The position numbers and the translations under genes are program-made. Shown piece by piece: positions 42,440 through 50,299 of a DNA stretch of 50,299 nt. The notes under the pieces are model-generated. The model searched no databases, was not told the origin of the DNA, and saw nothing but the letters and a program-made list of their open reading frames with translations. Numbering within the stretch: position 1 is the first letter of the stretch; each line of letters starts with the position of its first letter. The DNA is from Hyphomicrobiales bacterium (GTDB taxonomy: Bacteria; Pseudomonadota; Alphaproteobacteria; Rhizobiales; Beijerinckiaceae): the NCBI GenBank assembly GCA_947455025.1, contig CANGLU010000016.1:1-50299 (forward strand), written 5' to 3'.

Positions 42440-43882
42440 TTATACCGGCCAAGGCAGCGAGTAGGTCTTCACATTGGTGAAGAATTTCATCGCTTCCAAC
42501 ACGCCTTCCTTAATGCCATTGCCCGAATCCTTAATGCCGCCAAAAGGTGACATCTCAATTCGGTAGCCAGGCACTTCCCAAATATTAACCGTTCCCACAT
42601 CAAGCCCCTCGATAAAGGCCGTGATGCGGTCAAGCCGGTTGGTGCAAACACCGGAGGAGAGGCCGAAGGCGGTTGAATTTGAAATCTCGATCACTTTTTC
42701 AACATCGTTCGGTACGCGGATTATCGGGATAATTGGTCCGAATGTTTCTTCCAGCACGAGTTCCGAGCCATGGGGCACAAAATCAACCACAATAGGGGGT
42801 AACAAAGCGCCTTGGCGGCCGGGGTGATAGAGTATTTTTGCACCCTGTTCTTCGGCCATAAACACGCGCTTTTCAAACAAGGCCGCAGCCTGTTCGTGCA
42901 CAACGGTACCGAGATCAGTGTCGGGATCCATCGGATCGCCAAATTTAATTTTTTTGGCTTTCGCTAAAACCTTTTCAACAAACGCGTCGGCAACGCTTTC
43001 CATAACCAAAATGCGCTTAACCGCTGTGCAGCGCTGGCCCGAATTTTTAGTCGCGCCCTGAACGGCGAGTTCTGCCGCTTTATCGAGGTCGCTATCGGAA
43101 AGATCATCGCAAATGATGAGAGGATCATTGCCGCCGAGTTCGAGTGCGGCACGTCGATAGCCTGCTTTTGAAGCAATCAATTTTCCGACCTTCACACCAC
43201 CTGTGAAGGTTATAAGCGAGATATCCGGGTTGGTGACCATTTCATCGCCAATATCGTCGGGCATGCCGGTCACCATCTGCACCATCTCAGGTGGAAGGCC
43301 CGCTTCATAGAGAATATCGGCAAGCGCGATGGCAGTCAGCGGCGTCAATTCGGTCGGTTTGCACACAACGCAATTATTGGTCGCAATTGCGGGGGCCAAT
43401 TTATGCGACACCATATTGAGCGGATGGTTGAACGGTGTAATCGCTGAAATCGCGCGTACAGGTTCGCGCTTCGTGTAAATTTTACGTGACTTACCATGTG
43501 GTGTCAGATCACAGGAAAAAATTTGCCCGTCATCAAGAATGGCAAGCTGACCTGCCAAGGTGAATACATCATAGGCGCGGCCACATTCGTAGAGCGAATC
43601 TTTTAACGAAATACCAAGCTCGCTCGTAATCAACGGCGCCAGACTATCCTTCCGTGCATTGATCAATTCAGCGGTACGAAACAAAATCTTTTGGCGTTCA
43701 TAGCGCGTCAGCTTGGGCTTATAATTCGCAGCAATTTTAAATGCTTCCCGCGCATGTTCGGCGCGCCCTGCAGGAACCGTTCCGATGATTTCATTGGTAT
43801 AGGGATAGTGGACGTTCACAACACTATCGGTCGAAACTTTCTTGCCGCCGATCCGCATCGCTTCATTGATTATTTTGCTCAT
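42440..43882 (-). CDS. phnY: Phosphonoacetaldehyde dehydrogenase
   Basis: PhnY oxidises phosphonoacetaldehyde with NAD to phosphonoacetate, the second step of the hydrolytic 2-aminoethylphosphonate pathway. The 480-aa aldehyde dehydrogenase has the general base Glu248 in ALELGGND and the catalytic Cys285 in [11 protein letters not shown]. The overall sequence resembles the Sinorhizobium enzyme. It is the third gene of the phnW-phnA-phnY operon and starts 5 bases after the phnA stop. The ALDH fold alone would not fix the substrate; the two flanking phosphonate genes do. Confidence 0.92.
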   Translation of the reverse strand: MSKIINEAMRIGGKKVSTDSVVNVHYPYTNEIIGTVPAGRAEHAREAFKIAANYKPKLTRYERQKILFRTAELINARKDSLAPLITSELGISLKDSLYECGRAYDVFTLAGQLAILDDGQIFSCDLTPHGKSRKIYTKREPVRAISAITPFNHPLNMVSHKLAPAIATNNCVVCKPTELTPLTAIALADILYEAGLPPEMVQMVTGMPDDIGDEMVTNPDISLITFTGGVKVGKLIASKAGYRRAALELGGNDPLIICDDLSDSDLDKAAELAVQGATKNSGQRCTAVKRILVMESVADAFVEKVLAKAKKIKFGDPMDPDTDLGTVVHEQAAALFEKRVFMAEEQGAKILYHPGRQGALLPPIVVDFVPHGSELVLEETFGPIIPIIRVPNDVEKVIEISNSTAFGLSSGVCTNRLDRITAFIEGLDVGTVNIWEVPGYRIEMSPFGGIKDSGNGIKEGVLEAMKFFTNVKTYSLPWPV

Positions 43883-43887
43883 CCTAT

Positions 43888-45126
43888 TTACTCCGCGAAG
43901 TTGCAGCCGACAAAGAAAGCGTCGAAATTTCTAAGACCCTTCGGCAATTCATGTACCGGGCCGTTGATAAAGAAAGGAACATTCTGTTCCGTTAAGCCGC
44001 CATGGGAGCGAAGCGGAACATCAAGCCCGGATAAATCATGCGCCGCAGCCGAGGTACCGATGACTTTCGACTTGTTCGGTCCGCCCGAAATGGCAACGAG
44101 GTCACCGGTGCGATCAGGAGGAAGCCCAAATCGCGCGCAAGCCTCAGCCTTCGAAAGCACGACGTCGATGCCATCAAGCGAGCGGATATAGGTTTCAACC
44201 GCACCACGATCAGCGCCATATAGATAGATCGCTGCGTAAGAGCCAAGCGCGCCGTGATGGACGACATAGGGATCCGTAATCGGTAAAATCACCTTACTCT
44301 TTCCAGCGCCAAAGCGCTGGTCGAGTGCATCTTGCAAATACAGCACGTCAGGCTTGCCATCGGCGGTATGCTTGTCATTCATGCCGTGATCGGCCGTGAT
44401 GATGAGAGTGACGCCTAACGCATCTAGTTCACCGACATAGCGGTCGAACATCGCATAAAAATCGAGTGCACCCTTTTCAGTCGGGCCGAATTTGTGCTGA
44501 ATGAAATCGGTCGTCGAAAGATAGACCAAGTCCGGTTTCATTTGCGGAATTAATTTAACACCGGCCGCAAAAACAAATTCTGACAAGTCACCGGAATAAA
44601 CATCCGGCAGCGCCATTCCCCAAGCCGCGCATGGGTTATCGATCCCATTGTCCTTTAATGTTGCGAGATTGGCCTTCTCCGAAGAAAAGGCGATCGCGGT
44701 ACCATCATAGACAAGGCCTTTCGAGAGCAGAAGACGCAGCTTATCTTTAGCGGTCACCATCAAAATGCGAGCGCCCGCTTTTTGAAATTCGGCGAAGATG
44801 GTCGGCGCCCGCAACCATTTCGGATCATTCATCATCGTCTCTAAACCCGTATCAGGATCGATCAGATAATTTCCGCAAATGCCATGCACTTCCGGCGGGC
44901 GACCGGTCGCAATGGAAAGGTTGTTCGGGTTCGTAAAGCTTGGCACCACGCTATCGGCGCGATATTCGCCCCCTTTGGCGATGAGCTTTTCAAGGTTTGG
45001 CATTAAGCCGCGCTTGCGGGCTTCATCCGTGTAAGCGGGTTCAGAGCCATCAAGGCATATCACAACAAGCGTGCGCTTCGGCCATTGAAAGACACGGTCA
45101 TTGATGGTGAGGGAAGTTGGGGTCAT
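43888..45126 (-). CDS. phnA: Phosphonoacetate hydrolase
   Basis: PhnA cleaves phosphonoacetate to acetate and phosphate and is an alkaline-phosphatase-superfamily metalloenzyme. The 412-aa protein shows metal ligands in ICLDGSEP (near 24-30) and ITADHGMND (near 240-250), and the Thr65 nucleophile in SFTNPNN. Its DFIQHKFGP segment also holds a ligand. It is second in the operon, 6 bases after phnW. Its acetate product could be used by the acetate kinase encoded 4 kb away. It is not the PhnA zinc-ribbon protein of the same name in E. coli. Confidence 0.93.
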   Translation of the reverse strand: MTPTSLTINDRVFQWPKRTLVVICLDGSEPAYTDEARKRGLMPNLEKLIAKGGEYRADSVVPSFTNPNNLSIATGRPPEVHGICGNYLIDPDTGLETMMNDPKWLRAPTIFAEFQKAGARILMVTAKDKLRLLLSKGLVYDGTAIAFSSEKANLATLKDNGIDNPCAAWGMALPDVYSGDLSEFVFAAGVKLIPQMKPDLVYLSTTDFIQHKFGPTEKGALDFYAMFDRYVGELDALGVTLIITADHGMNDKHTADGKPDVLYLQDALDQRFGAGKSKVILPITDPYVVHHGALGSYAAIYLYGADRGAVETYIRSLDGIDVVLSKAEACARFGLPPDRTGDLVAISGGPNKSKVIGTSAAAHDLSGLDVPLRSHGGLTEQNVPFFINGPVHELPKGLRNFDAFFVGCNFAE

Positions 45127-45132
45127 GATTAT

Positions 45133-46281
45133 TTATTCCGCAGGCGTTAGATCGGTGACATTCATTTCTTTAAGGGTCGCTTGGGTTGCATCAACAAGCA
45201 TTTCCATAACTTCCCAATTAAGCGCCCCCATATTGCCAACCCGGAAGCTTGGTTTTTTGGTGAGCTTTCCCGGATAAATAATGAAGCCGCGCTTTTTCAA
45301 TCCTTCGTAGAATGTCGTGAAGTCAAAATTTTTGTCACGCGGTGTTGCAAAGGTCTGAATAATTGGACCCGTTTCATTGTCGCCAAGGAGCGGCGAGAGG
45401 CCAATTTTGCGCATGCCGTCGCGCAATGTTTTTGCTGTTTTTTTATACCGCGCGAGACGTCCCGGGGCACCACCCTCAGCCGCGTGTTGTTCGAGTGCAA
45501 CCGCGAAGGCGACCAGCGTATGGGTGGGTGGCGTAAAGCGGAACTGTCCGCTCTTCTGCATATAAGACCATTGCTCATAGAGATCGAGTGCAAGCGAATG
45601 CGACATACCCTGCGAGGCTTCAAGCAGATCGCGTCGCGCAATTACATAGGTAAATCCGGGCACGCCTTCGATACATTTATTGGCGGATGAGATGACAACA
45701 TCGATGCCCATCCGCTTCATCGATATATCCATCGCGCCGAAGCTCGACATCGCATCGAGGATAACCACGCATCCGGCCTTCTGTGCGACGGCGGCGATAT
45801 CCTCGATCGGGTTGACGATTCCACTCGTCGTTTCACATTGCACCATAAACACCGCGCCAATATCCGGATTGGCTTTTAACAATGCCGAAACTTCATCGGC
45901 TGAAGGCGCTTCAAGCTCGTCAGTCTCATAGCTGATGAAATCGCGGTTCATGTAAGCGAGCGCCTTGATGGCGCGTTCGCCATAGGCACCATTGGTGAGC
46001 ATTAGCGTTTTTTTGTCTTTGGGCGCAAAATTTCCAAGCGCCGCTTCAACGCCATACGATCCGGATCCCTGCAGCAAGACACATTCAAAGCCGTTTGCGG
46101 CGTCGGCAATATCGAGCAATTGTTCCCTGATACCCGCAACGACTTTACGCAAATCGGCATCCCAGGAGCCCCAATCGCGCAGCATGGCCTCTTTCACTGC
46201 AGGGGTCGTGGTCAGCGGACCGGGGGTTAGAAGATAAGGGGTCGATTCTTGGCCTTCGGGTCCACGAAAAGCACGTGTCAT
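45133..46281 (-). CDS. phnW: 2-aminoethylphosphonate--pyruvate transaminase
   Basis: PhnW moves the amino group of 2-aminoethylphosphonate to pyruvate, giving phosphonoacetaldehyde and alanine. The 382-aa class V PLP enzyme carries the LTPGPLTTTP opening, the SGSYGVEA phosphate-binding stretch near 73-80, the LDAMSSFG aspartate segment near 175-182, and Lys202 in SSANKCIEG. The ATG at 46281 follows an AGGAG ribosome binding site 8 bases upstream; a 105-base longer reading lacks one. It leads the phnW-phnA-phnY operon and is preceded by a candidate promoter with GTG repeats. Confidence 0.93.
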   Translation of the reverse strand: MTRAFRGPEGQESTPYLLTPGPLTTTPAVKEAMLRDWGSWDADLRKVVAGIREQLLDIADAANGFECVLLQGSGSYGVEAALGNFAPKDKKTLMLTNGAYGERAIKALAYMNRDFISYETDELEAPSADEVSALLKANPDIGAVFMVQCETTSGIVNPIEDIAAVAQKAGCVVILDAMSSFGAMDISMKRMGIDVVISSANKCIEGVPGFTYVIARRDLLEASQGMSHSLALDLYEQWSYMQKSGQFRFTPPTHTLVAFAVALEQHAAEGGAPGRLARYKKTAKTLRDGMRKIGLSPLLGDNETGPIIQTFATPRDKNFDFTTFYEGLKKRGFIIYPGKLTKKPSFRVGNMGALNWEVMEMLVDATQATLKEMNVTDLTPAE

Positions 46282-46339
46282 AAGAACGTCTCCTGTAACC
46301 GCCATGCTCGTCACGGTGGTTGAAAGATTGGGATAGTCG

Positions 46340-46368
46340 CTCTTAACCCATTCCACAAAAACAGTCAA
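46340..46368 (-). promoter_or_regulatory. Candidate phnW promoter
   Basis: On the minus strand TTGACT (46363-46368) and TAAGAG (46340-46345) are 17 bases apart, about 60 bases upstream of the phnW ATG. The -35 is close to consensus; the -10 is weak, which fits a regulated promoter. The upstream GTG repeats touch the -35 box. Confidence 0.5.
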
Positions 46369-46396
46369 TATATCACAAAATACCACATTTTAACAC
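46367..46396 (-). promoter_or_regulatory. Three contiguous 10-bp GTG repeats, candidate operator of phnWAY
   Basis: Read on the minus strand, GTGTTAAAAT, GTGGTATTTT and GTGATATATT follow each other without gap, 10 bases each (46396 down to 46367). Shared positions give GTGnTA(A/T)(A/T)(A/T)T. The last copy overlaps the candidate -35 of phnW. The DeoR regulator encoded just upstream is the natural candidate to bind here; its binding is inferred. Confidence 0.6.
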
Positions 46397-46416
46397 ATCG
46401 GCTAATGGGTTCGACC

Positions 46417-47181
46417 CTATGCGATCAGGATCGGCCAGCGCTTTTCGGCGGCGAGACTCGCGGCTAAGCCCGCAGGTAAGTGGTCGACAATAAGCCCTGC
46501 GATCTGCCTACTCGGTATGATTTTGATGGGTGTTTTGCGCTCAAATTTGGTTTGATCCGCCAAAACATAGGCTTTCCGCCCGGATTTTAGCATCAAATGG
46601 CGTTGTTCGGCCGCAATCCGGGTGTAATCCGTAAAATCACCCTCGTCGGAAATGCCACCCGCACCGACAAAGGCGAGATCGACATTGAAATGTTTCAGGC
46701 TTTCAAGCGTATCGACCCCGAAACTGGCCTCGTCATTGGCATGAATTTCTCCGCCCAGCATGATCGTCTTTACCCCTTGGGTACGGCAAAGGGTCAATCC
46801 GATCGGCAGACTATTGGTAATTACCGTCAAATGCTCACGCGATGCCAGCGCTTCAGCCAGAAACAGCGTGGTAGAGCCGGAATCGATCAGGATCACCATC
46901 CCGTCTTTAACCAAGCTGGCCGCCTTTCGACCGATTGCGGCTTTGCCGGCGGAATTCTCCGCCTCGCGACGCGAAAGCGACGGCTCGGCCGGAATTCCCG
47001 ATGTCGCCCCGCCATGGACAAGGCTCACGCGGCCTTGGTCGGACAAGAGTTTAAGATCGCGTCGAATGGTTTCTTTGGAGACGTCAAAACGCTCGGCCAA
47101 AGCCCCGACACTGACCGAGCCCGTATCGTTCAGCGCTTGCAAAATGTGGTTGAGGCGATCGATGGCGAGCGGACGGGTCAT
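46417..47181 (-). CDS. DeoR-family transcriptional regulator (candidate regulator of phnWAY)
   Basis: The 254-aa protein has a DeoR winged helix at about residues 8-60 (SVSVGALAERFDVSKETIRRDL). The DeoR C-terminal sensor domain has the GSTT loop (DSGSTTLFLAEAL) and the VFGGxx-like segment MLGGEI. Such sensors normally bind phosphorylated small molecules. The ATG at 47181 has AAGG about 6 bases upstream; a 58-residue longer reading is not family-like. It lies upstream of phnW on the same strand and diverges from a DMT permease. phnWAY genes more often come with a LysR regulator, so a DeoR partner is unusual. Confidence 0.85.
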   Translation of the reverse strand: MTRPLAIDRLNHILQALNDTGSVSVGALAERFDVSKETIRRDLKLLSDQGRVSLVHGGATSGIPAEPSLSRREAENSAGKAAIGRKAASLVKDGMVILIDSGSTTLFLAEALASREHLTVITNSLPIGLTLCRTQGVKTIMLGGEIHANDEASFGVDTLESLKHFNVDLAFVGAGGISDEGDFTDYTRIAAEQRHLMLKSGRKAYVLADQTKFERKTPIKIIPSRQIAGLIVDHLPAGLAASLAAEKRWPILIA

Positions 47182-47199
47182 GGTGGCCTTGCGGCTAAT

Positions 47200-47219
47200 G
47201 TGATTATTTGTGGCTTTAT
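47200..47219. promoter_or_regulatory. Tandem GTG 10-bp repeats between the DeoR regulator and the DMT permease
   Basis: GTGATTATTT and GTGGCTTTAT lie end to end, with a looser third copy after them. They share the GTG start, 10-base period and A/T-rich remainder of the repeats at the phnW promoter. They sit 18 bases upstream of the regulator ATG, in the divergent region, so autoregulation and control of the permease are plausible. Confidence 0.45.
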
Positions 47220-47328
47220 ATGAGGTTTGCGGCCTTCGGGCTAGCTCTGTTGAAGCGGGCCGATAATTTCCTTGCCGGATCAATCCACCATTGCCTAATC
47301 TGCAGGCACAACTTCCCTCAGGCACACA

Positions 47329-48225
47329 ATGTCCACAGAAGCAAAAGAACTTCATACCCGCACCATGGCGGGCATTGGCTATGCGCTTGCTGGATTTTCA
47401 ATTTTTTCCATTCAAGACGCCGTCGTCAAATGGCTCGTTACCACGCTGCCTGTTTGGGAAGTGCTGTTTTCACGCAGTACCTTGATTGTTATTTTATGCT
47501 TGTCGATTACGGGACCTAGACGCGTTATCGAATTGACGCAAAGCTCAAACCGCAATGCGTTGCTGATTCGATCGGCACTGATTCTCATCGCATGGTTGGC
47601 GTATTTTACCGCTTCGCGCTCGTTGCATCTTGCGGAGCTCGTAACGATTTATTTTTCGACACCGATCTTTGCCGTTGTTCTTTCGGTTTTGGTCTTGAAG
47701 GAAACGGTCGGGTTGGTGCGTTGGGCCGCAACGATCATTGGCTTTATAGGCGTCGTGATTGCGGCCGCGCCAGCAGGTTCTGTGGATCTTATTCCGATCG
47801 TTCTGGTTCTCATTGCTGCCTTTTGTTGGGCCTGGACGAATATTCTGGTGCGTCTCATCAGCCGCAAAGAATCATCGCTCAGCCTCATGCTGGCGAGCAA
47901 TGGCGTCGTCATTTTAGTGTGCGGCGTAACACTTCCCTTTGTTTGGGTAACACCGGATTTTAATAGTCTACTCTTGGTGTTGCTCTTGGGTGGTGTTGGC
48001 GCGTCGGGGCAGTTTCTGATGTTTGAAGGATATCGTTTGGCTCCGGCTTCTGCCGTTGCGCCTTTCGAATATATTACGTTGATCTGGTCGTTCGGTTGGG
48101 GCTTTTTGATTTGGGGAGATTGGCCACCTGTTGCTGTCTTTGAAGGGGCAGCCCTCATTCTTGCGAGTGGCTTAACCTTGATTGTTGTTGAAGGGTGGAA
48201 ATCACGCGCCCTGCAACGGGCGTGA
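47329..48225 (+). CDS. DMT-superfamily (EamA) permease next to the phosphonate genes
   Basis: This 298-aa integral membrane protein has about ten helices in two EamA repeats (roughly 12-145 and 150-288). The motifs SIFSIQDAVVKWL near the N-terminus and LRSALILIAWLAYFTASRSL in the first repeat are typical of the subgroup. It is divergent from the DeoR regulator across a region with GTG repeats. A link to aminophosphonate transport is therefore possible but not shown; the family also exports amino acids and other metabolites. No clear ribosome binding site is visible. Confidence 0.82.
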   Translation: MSTEAKELHTRTMAGIGYALAGFSIFSIQDAVVKWLVTTLPVWEVLFSRSTLIVILCLSITGPRRVIELTQSSNRNALLIRSALILIAWLAYFTASRSLHLAELVTIYFSTPIFAVVLSVLVLKETVGLVRWAATIIGFIGVVIAAAPAGSVDLIPIVLVLIAAFCWAWTNILVRLISRKESSLSLMLASNGVVILVCGVTLPFVWVTPDFNSLLLVLLLGGVGASGQFLMFEGYRLAPASAVAPFEYITLIWSFGWGFLIWGDWPPVAVFEGAALILASGLTLIVVEGWKSRALQRA

Positions 48226-48354
48226 TGAGGTGCATTCCTAGCCGAGCGAATGCGGATGCATCATGATGACCTTGTCGGAAGGTCTACTCTGTGATGCACT
48301 GCAATATATGATTCGTGCCTAGGATGCGGCTTAAGGCCGTTGAAGGAGGAGCCC

Positions 48355-48924
48355 ATGCCCCGCCTCTTTACCGGTCTCGATATTCCTGACTCAGTGGCCG
48401 AGCGGCTGATCGCCATACGTGGAGGCCTTTCTGGCGCACGGTGGATAACGCCTGATAATTACCACATCACGCTGCGATTTATTGGCGATATTGATGATGG
48501 CACAGCTCACGATATTTACGCGATTCTCGGTCGGGTCACGCGCGCACCGATCCCTCTGACCATTGAAGGCATAAGCGTATTCGGTGGCGATCGACCGCGC
48601 GCACTCGTTGCTAAAATTGCACCCAGTTCCGCATTGATTGAATTGCAAAGCGAGCATGAACGGTTGATGCGGCGTATTGGTTTGCCGCCTGAACCGCGCA
48701 AATATACGCCGCACATTACGCTTGCACGCTTGCGTGATACATCGCCGTTTGAATTGGCTAATTTTTTAAGCGTCATCGGCCATGTTCCTTCCATGCGCTT
48801 TGTTGTTGATGCGTTTAATGTATACTCATCCCGATCATCGACCGGCGGCGGGCAATATGTGACGGAGGCGATCTATCCGTTTCAACATTCGGCACCTGCT
48901 GAGCGCGCACGAATATCGGCATAA
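48355..48924 (+). CDS. thpR: RNA 2',3'-cyclic phosphodiesterase (LigT/ThpR)
   Basis: This 2H-phosphoesterase opens 2',3'-cyclic phosphate ends of RNA. The 189-aa protein has both H-x-T motifs: His37-x-Thr39 in YHITLRFIG and His120-x-Thr122 in PHITLARL. The start ATG has a textbook AAGGAGG ribosome binding site 6 bases upstream, which decides it over a TTG 15 bases earlier. The pterin dehydratase gene follows 13 bases later, so the two are probably co-transcribed. Confidence 0.92.
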   Translation: MPRLFTGLDIPDSVAERLIAIRGGLSGARWITPDNYHITLRFIGDIDDGTAHDIYAILGRVTRAPIPLTIEGISVFGGDRPRALVAKIAPSSALIELQSEHERLMRRIGLPPEPRKYTPHITLARLRDTSPFELANFLSVIGHVPSMRFVVDAFNVYSSRSSTGGGQYVTEAIYPFQHSAPAERARISA

Positions 48925-48937
48925 CAGGACTTCATAA

Positions 48938-49243
48938 ATGGCCAATCACGATGGACTAACCGACAGCGAACGTCAGTCGCTTTCATCGGACCTTAAAGAC
49001 TGGTCCATGGTGGACGGCAGAGACGCGATATCACGCCAATTTGTGTTTCGTGACTTTAATCAGGCCTTTGGCTTTATGGCGCGCGTTGCCTTGGAAGCTG
49101 AAAAACAAGACCACCATCCCGAATGGTCTAACGTGTATCGCACCGTCACTATTGTTTTGACGAGCCATGATGTTAAAGGACTATCGCGGCGCGATTTGGC
49201 GCTTGCTAAATCGATTAACGCCATCGCTGATGGATCGCATTAG
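48938..49243 (+). CDS. phhB: Pterin-4a-carbinolamine dehydratase
   Basis: The enzyme dehydrates 4a-hydroxytetrahydrobiopterin, normally recycling the cofactor of phenylalanine hydroxylase; in bacteria without that hydroxylase its role is less clear. The 101-aa length is typical. The family histidines are in [13 protein letters not shown] (near 66-78), and the C-terminal [21 protein letters not shown] is the expected helix. It is convergent with the sigma-factor gene, 4 bases apart. The symbol follows the Pseudomonas name; no phenylalanine hydroxylase is seen here. Confidence 0.9.
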   Translation: MANHDGLTDSERQSLSSDLKDWSMVDGRDAISRQFVFRDFNQAFGFMARVALEAEKQDHHPEWSNVYRTVTIVLTSHDVKGLSRRDLALAKSINAIADGSH

Positions 49244-49247
49244 TGCT

Positions 49248-49823
49248 CTATGTGTGAGAACCGGCGTCGATAACGCCGTTTGTTTCGAGCTGACGCCGCA
49301 GCTTGCCGAAGGCGAGGCGAATTCTTGATTTGACCGTGCCGAGCGGTAGACCCGTTTTGTCCGCGATCTCGCTATGGGAAAGATCATCGAAGAAGGCCAT
49401 CCGAATCAAAGTCAGCTGTTCATCGGGCAGGGCGCCAAGTGATTCCTTGATGCGCTCCTCACGGAACTGCATATCGATTCGTCGATCGATCCCTTCATCT
49501 TCGGCGGCAATCTCGGGTGCCTCCATAGGATCGAAAAAGTCCAAACGATCGCGTCTTAGCGTATCGATTCGGCGATTTCGGGCAATACGATAGAGCCATG
49601 TTGCTATAGAGGACTTGGACGGATCAAAAAGATGCGCTTTCGTCCAAAGCGTGGTCATCACATCTTGCAGGATTTCATCAGCCGTGCCCGCATCCGACCC
49701 CAAACGGGTCAAATACGCGTGCAAGCGCGGCCCAAAATGGTCGAAAAGTTGTGCAAAAGCCGCCCGGTCGCGGGTATTGGCTACAGCTCGCACAAGCTCG
49801 CCGAGCTCTTGATGTGTCGACAA
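49248..49823 (-). CDS. ECF sigma factor (RpoE/ChrR-type group)
   Basis: The 191-aa protein has sigma region 2 (about residues 20-95, with DEILQDVMTTLWTKAHLFDPSKSSIATWLYRIARNRRID). Region 4 follows (about 125-180, SHSEIADKTGLPLGTVKSRIRLAFGKLR). The opening with RDRAAFAQLFDHFGPRLHAYL resembles the Rhodobacter RpoE group, which answers singlet oxygen and is held by the anti-sigma ChrR. No anti-sigma gene follows; the next gene is convergent. The TTG start has CGAGG about 9 bases upstream. It diverges from the IalB-type gene. Confidence 0.88.
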   Translation of the reverse strand: MSTHQELGELVRAVANTRDRAAFAQLFDHFGPRLHAYLTRLGSDAGTADEILQDVMTTLWTKAHLFDPSKSSIATWLYRIARNRRIDTLRRDRLDFFDPMEAPEIAAEDEGIDRRIDMQFREERIKESLGALPDEQLTLIRMAFFDDLSHSEIADKTGLPLGTVKSRIRLAFGKLRRQLETNGVIDAGSHT

Positions 49824-49891
49824 CGCTTATACCTCGCCGCGAATACCCGGAATTAATCACTCAGTTGTCCTAATATTGGCACGAAAATTCA

Positions 49892-49904
49892 CCGTTTGAA
49901 ACGG
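49892..49904. promoter_or_regulatory. Perfect 13-base palindrome in the sigma-factor / ialB-like divergent region
   Basis: CCGTTT and AAACGG are arranged around one central G. The site lies 68 bases upstream of the sigma-factor start and 95 bases upstream of the ialB-like start. It could be an operator for either gene. I find no clear RpoE-type or GGAAC/CGTT-type promoter next to it. Confidence 0.35.
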
Positions 49905-49999
49905 AGTTTTCATGGTTCACGAAGAATTTTGGTTTCAACTGAACTCGGTTTAGGGTAGGCGCTGTCCTACGAATTGATTTGTCGGAGCCAGATACGCCC

Positions 50000-50299
50000 A
50001 TGGTTTATCGTCTTAACGTCCGGATCCTTGCCTCAGCCGCTCTTATGGCTGCAGGCCTTTTTGGGCTTTCGCCTGAAGCTTTTGCACAGGTTAAGAAGCC
50101 GGAAGCTGCTAAGGCGGCGCCAGCAAAACCAGCCGCAACCGAATCCCAGCCGACTCAGTTGGGAACCTTTGGAAGCTGGAATGTCTACGCCTCCGATACC
50201 GCAAATGGCCGCATTTGCTACGCGCTAGCGGTTCCAAAAGAGCGCCTTCCAGCTAATTTGACCCGCGATCCGGGGTATTTATTCGTCTCCACCCGGCCC
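50000..50299 (+). CDS. Invasion-associated locus B (IalB)-like exported protein, partial
   Basis: The frame is open to the window end; 100 codons are visible. A signal peptide (residues about 1-29, ending EAFA-Q) is followed by a Lys/Ala/Pro-rich linker and then the IalB core. The core begins FGSWNVYASDTANGRICYALAVPKE and reaches RDPGYLFVSTRP. IalB-type proteins are periplasmic or outer-membrane associated in alphaproteobacteria and are not restricted to pathogens; the function is not established. The C-terminal half is missing. Confidence 0.85.
   Translation, partial: MVYRLNVRILASAALMAAGLFGLSPEAFAQVKKPEAAKAAPAKPAATESQPTQLGTFGSWNVYASDTANGRICYALAVPKERLPANLTRDPGYLFVSTRP

Noticed and set aside
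46367-46396. A PhoB box upstream of phnW
   Set aside because: The repeats are spaced by 10, not 11 bases, and do not carry the CTGTCAT-type core.

Overview
The window looks like a chromosomal segment of an alphaproteobacterium, most likely from the Hyphomicrobiales (rhizobial) group. Three things point there: the conserved order hpt / zinc-ribbon protein / ftsE-ftsX / plsC, the order nadD-rsfS-rlmH-envC-ctpA-yibQ-rppH, and alphaproteobacterial marker families such as DUF2794 and IalB. I could not run a database search, so the order-level assignment is an inference. No rRNA, tRNA or CRISPR array was recognised.

Layout. (1) 0-2.4 kb: the C-terminal end of an IS30-type transposase, then manC (GDP-mannose synthesis) and a stand-alone class I glutamine amidotransferase. 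(2) 2.4-14 kb: housekeeping genes for purine salvage (hpt), cell division (ftsE-ftsX), phospholipid synthesis (plsC), an MsbA-type exporter, NAD synthesis (nadD), ribosome silencing and 23S rRNA methylation (rsfS, rlmH), envelope maintenance (envC, ctpA, a frameshifted yibQ-like gene) and RNA 5'-end processing (rppH). (3) 14-25 kb: a DMT transporter, the threonine-to-glycine pair kbl-tdh, a degenerate NtrC-like regulator translationally coupled to an L,D-transpeptidase, an M3 oligopeptidase, an ABC1-family kinase, DUF2794 and a Bax-inhibitor-1 protein. (4) 25-30.5 kb: the ybbA-ybbP-like ABC system divergent from tesA, and a Tas-like aldo/keto reductase.

(5) 30.5-42.4 kb is the most interesting accessory region. 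A polyamine-type ABC importer (binding protein, ATPase, two permeases) lies downstream of a very compact four-gene operon: MocR regulator, acetate kinase, agmatinase-family ureohydrolase, and a penicillin-acylase-family amidase with no export signal. Diverging from it is an omega-amino acid:pyruvate aminotransferase. Together they could import an amine or guanidino compound, deacylate it, remove urea and transaminate the product. That pathway is an inference; no step can be proven from sequence. The MocR/aminotransferase intergenic region carries a perfect tandem repeat that could be the MocR operator.

(6) 42.4-48.2 kb: a phosphonate operon, phnW-phnA-phnY, that converts 2-aminoethylphosphonate to acetate and phosphate. 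It is preceded by a DeoR-family regulator and a divergent DMT permease. Three contiguous 10-bp GTG repeats overlap a candidate phnW promoter, and similar GTG repeats lie between the regulator and the permease, suggesting one small regulon. Acetate made by PhnA could feed the nearby acetate kinase. (7) 48.2-50.3 kb: thpR, a pterin carbinolamine dehydratase, an ECF sigma factor without an adjacent anti-sigma gene, and the start of an IalB-type exported protein cut by the window edge.
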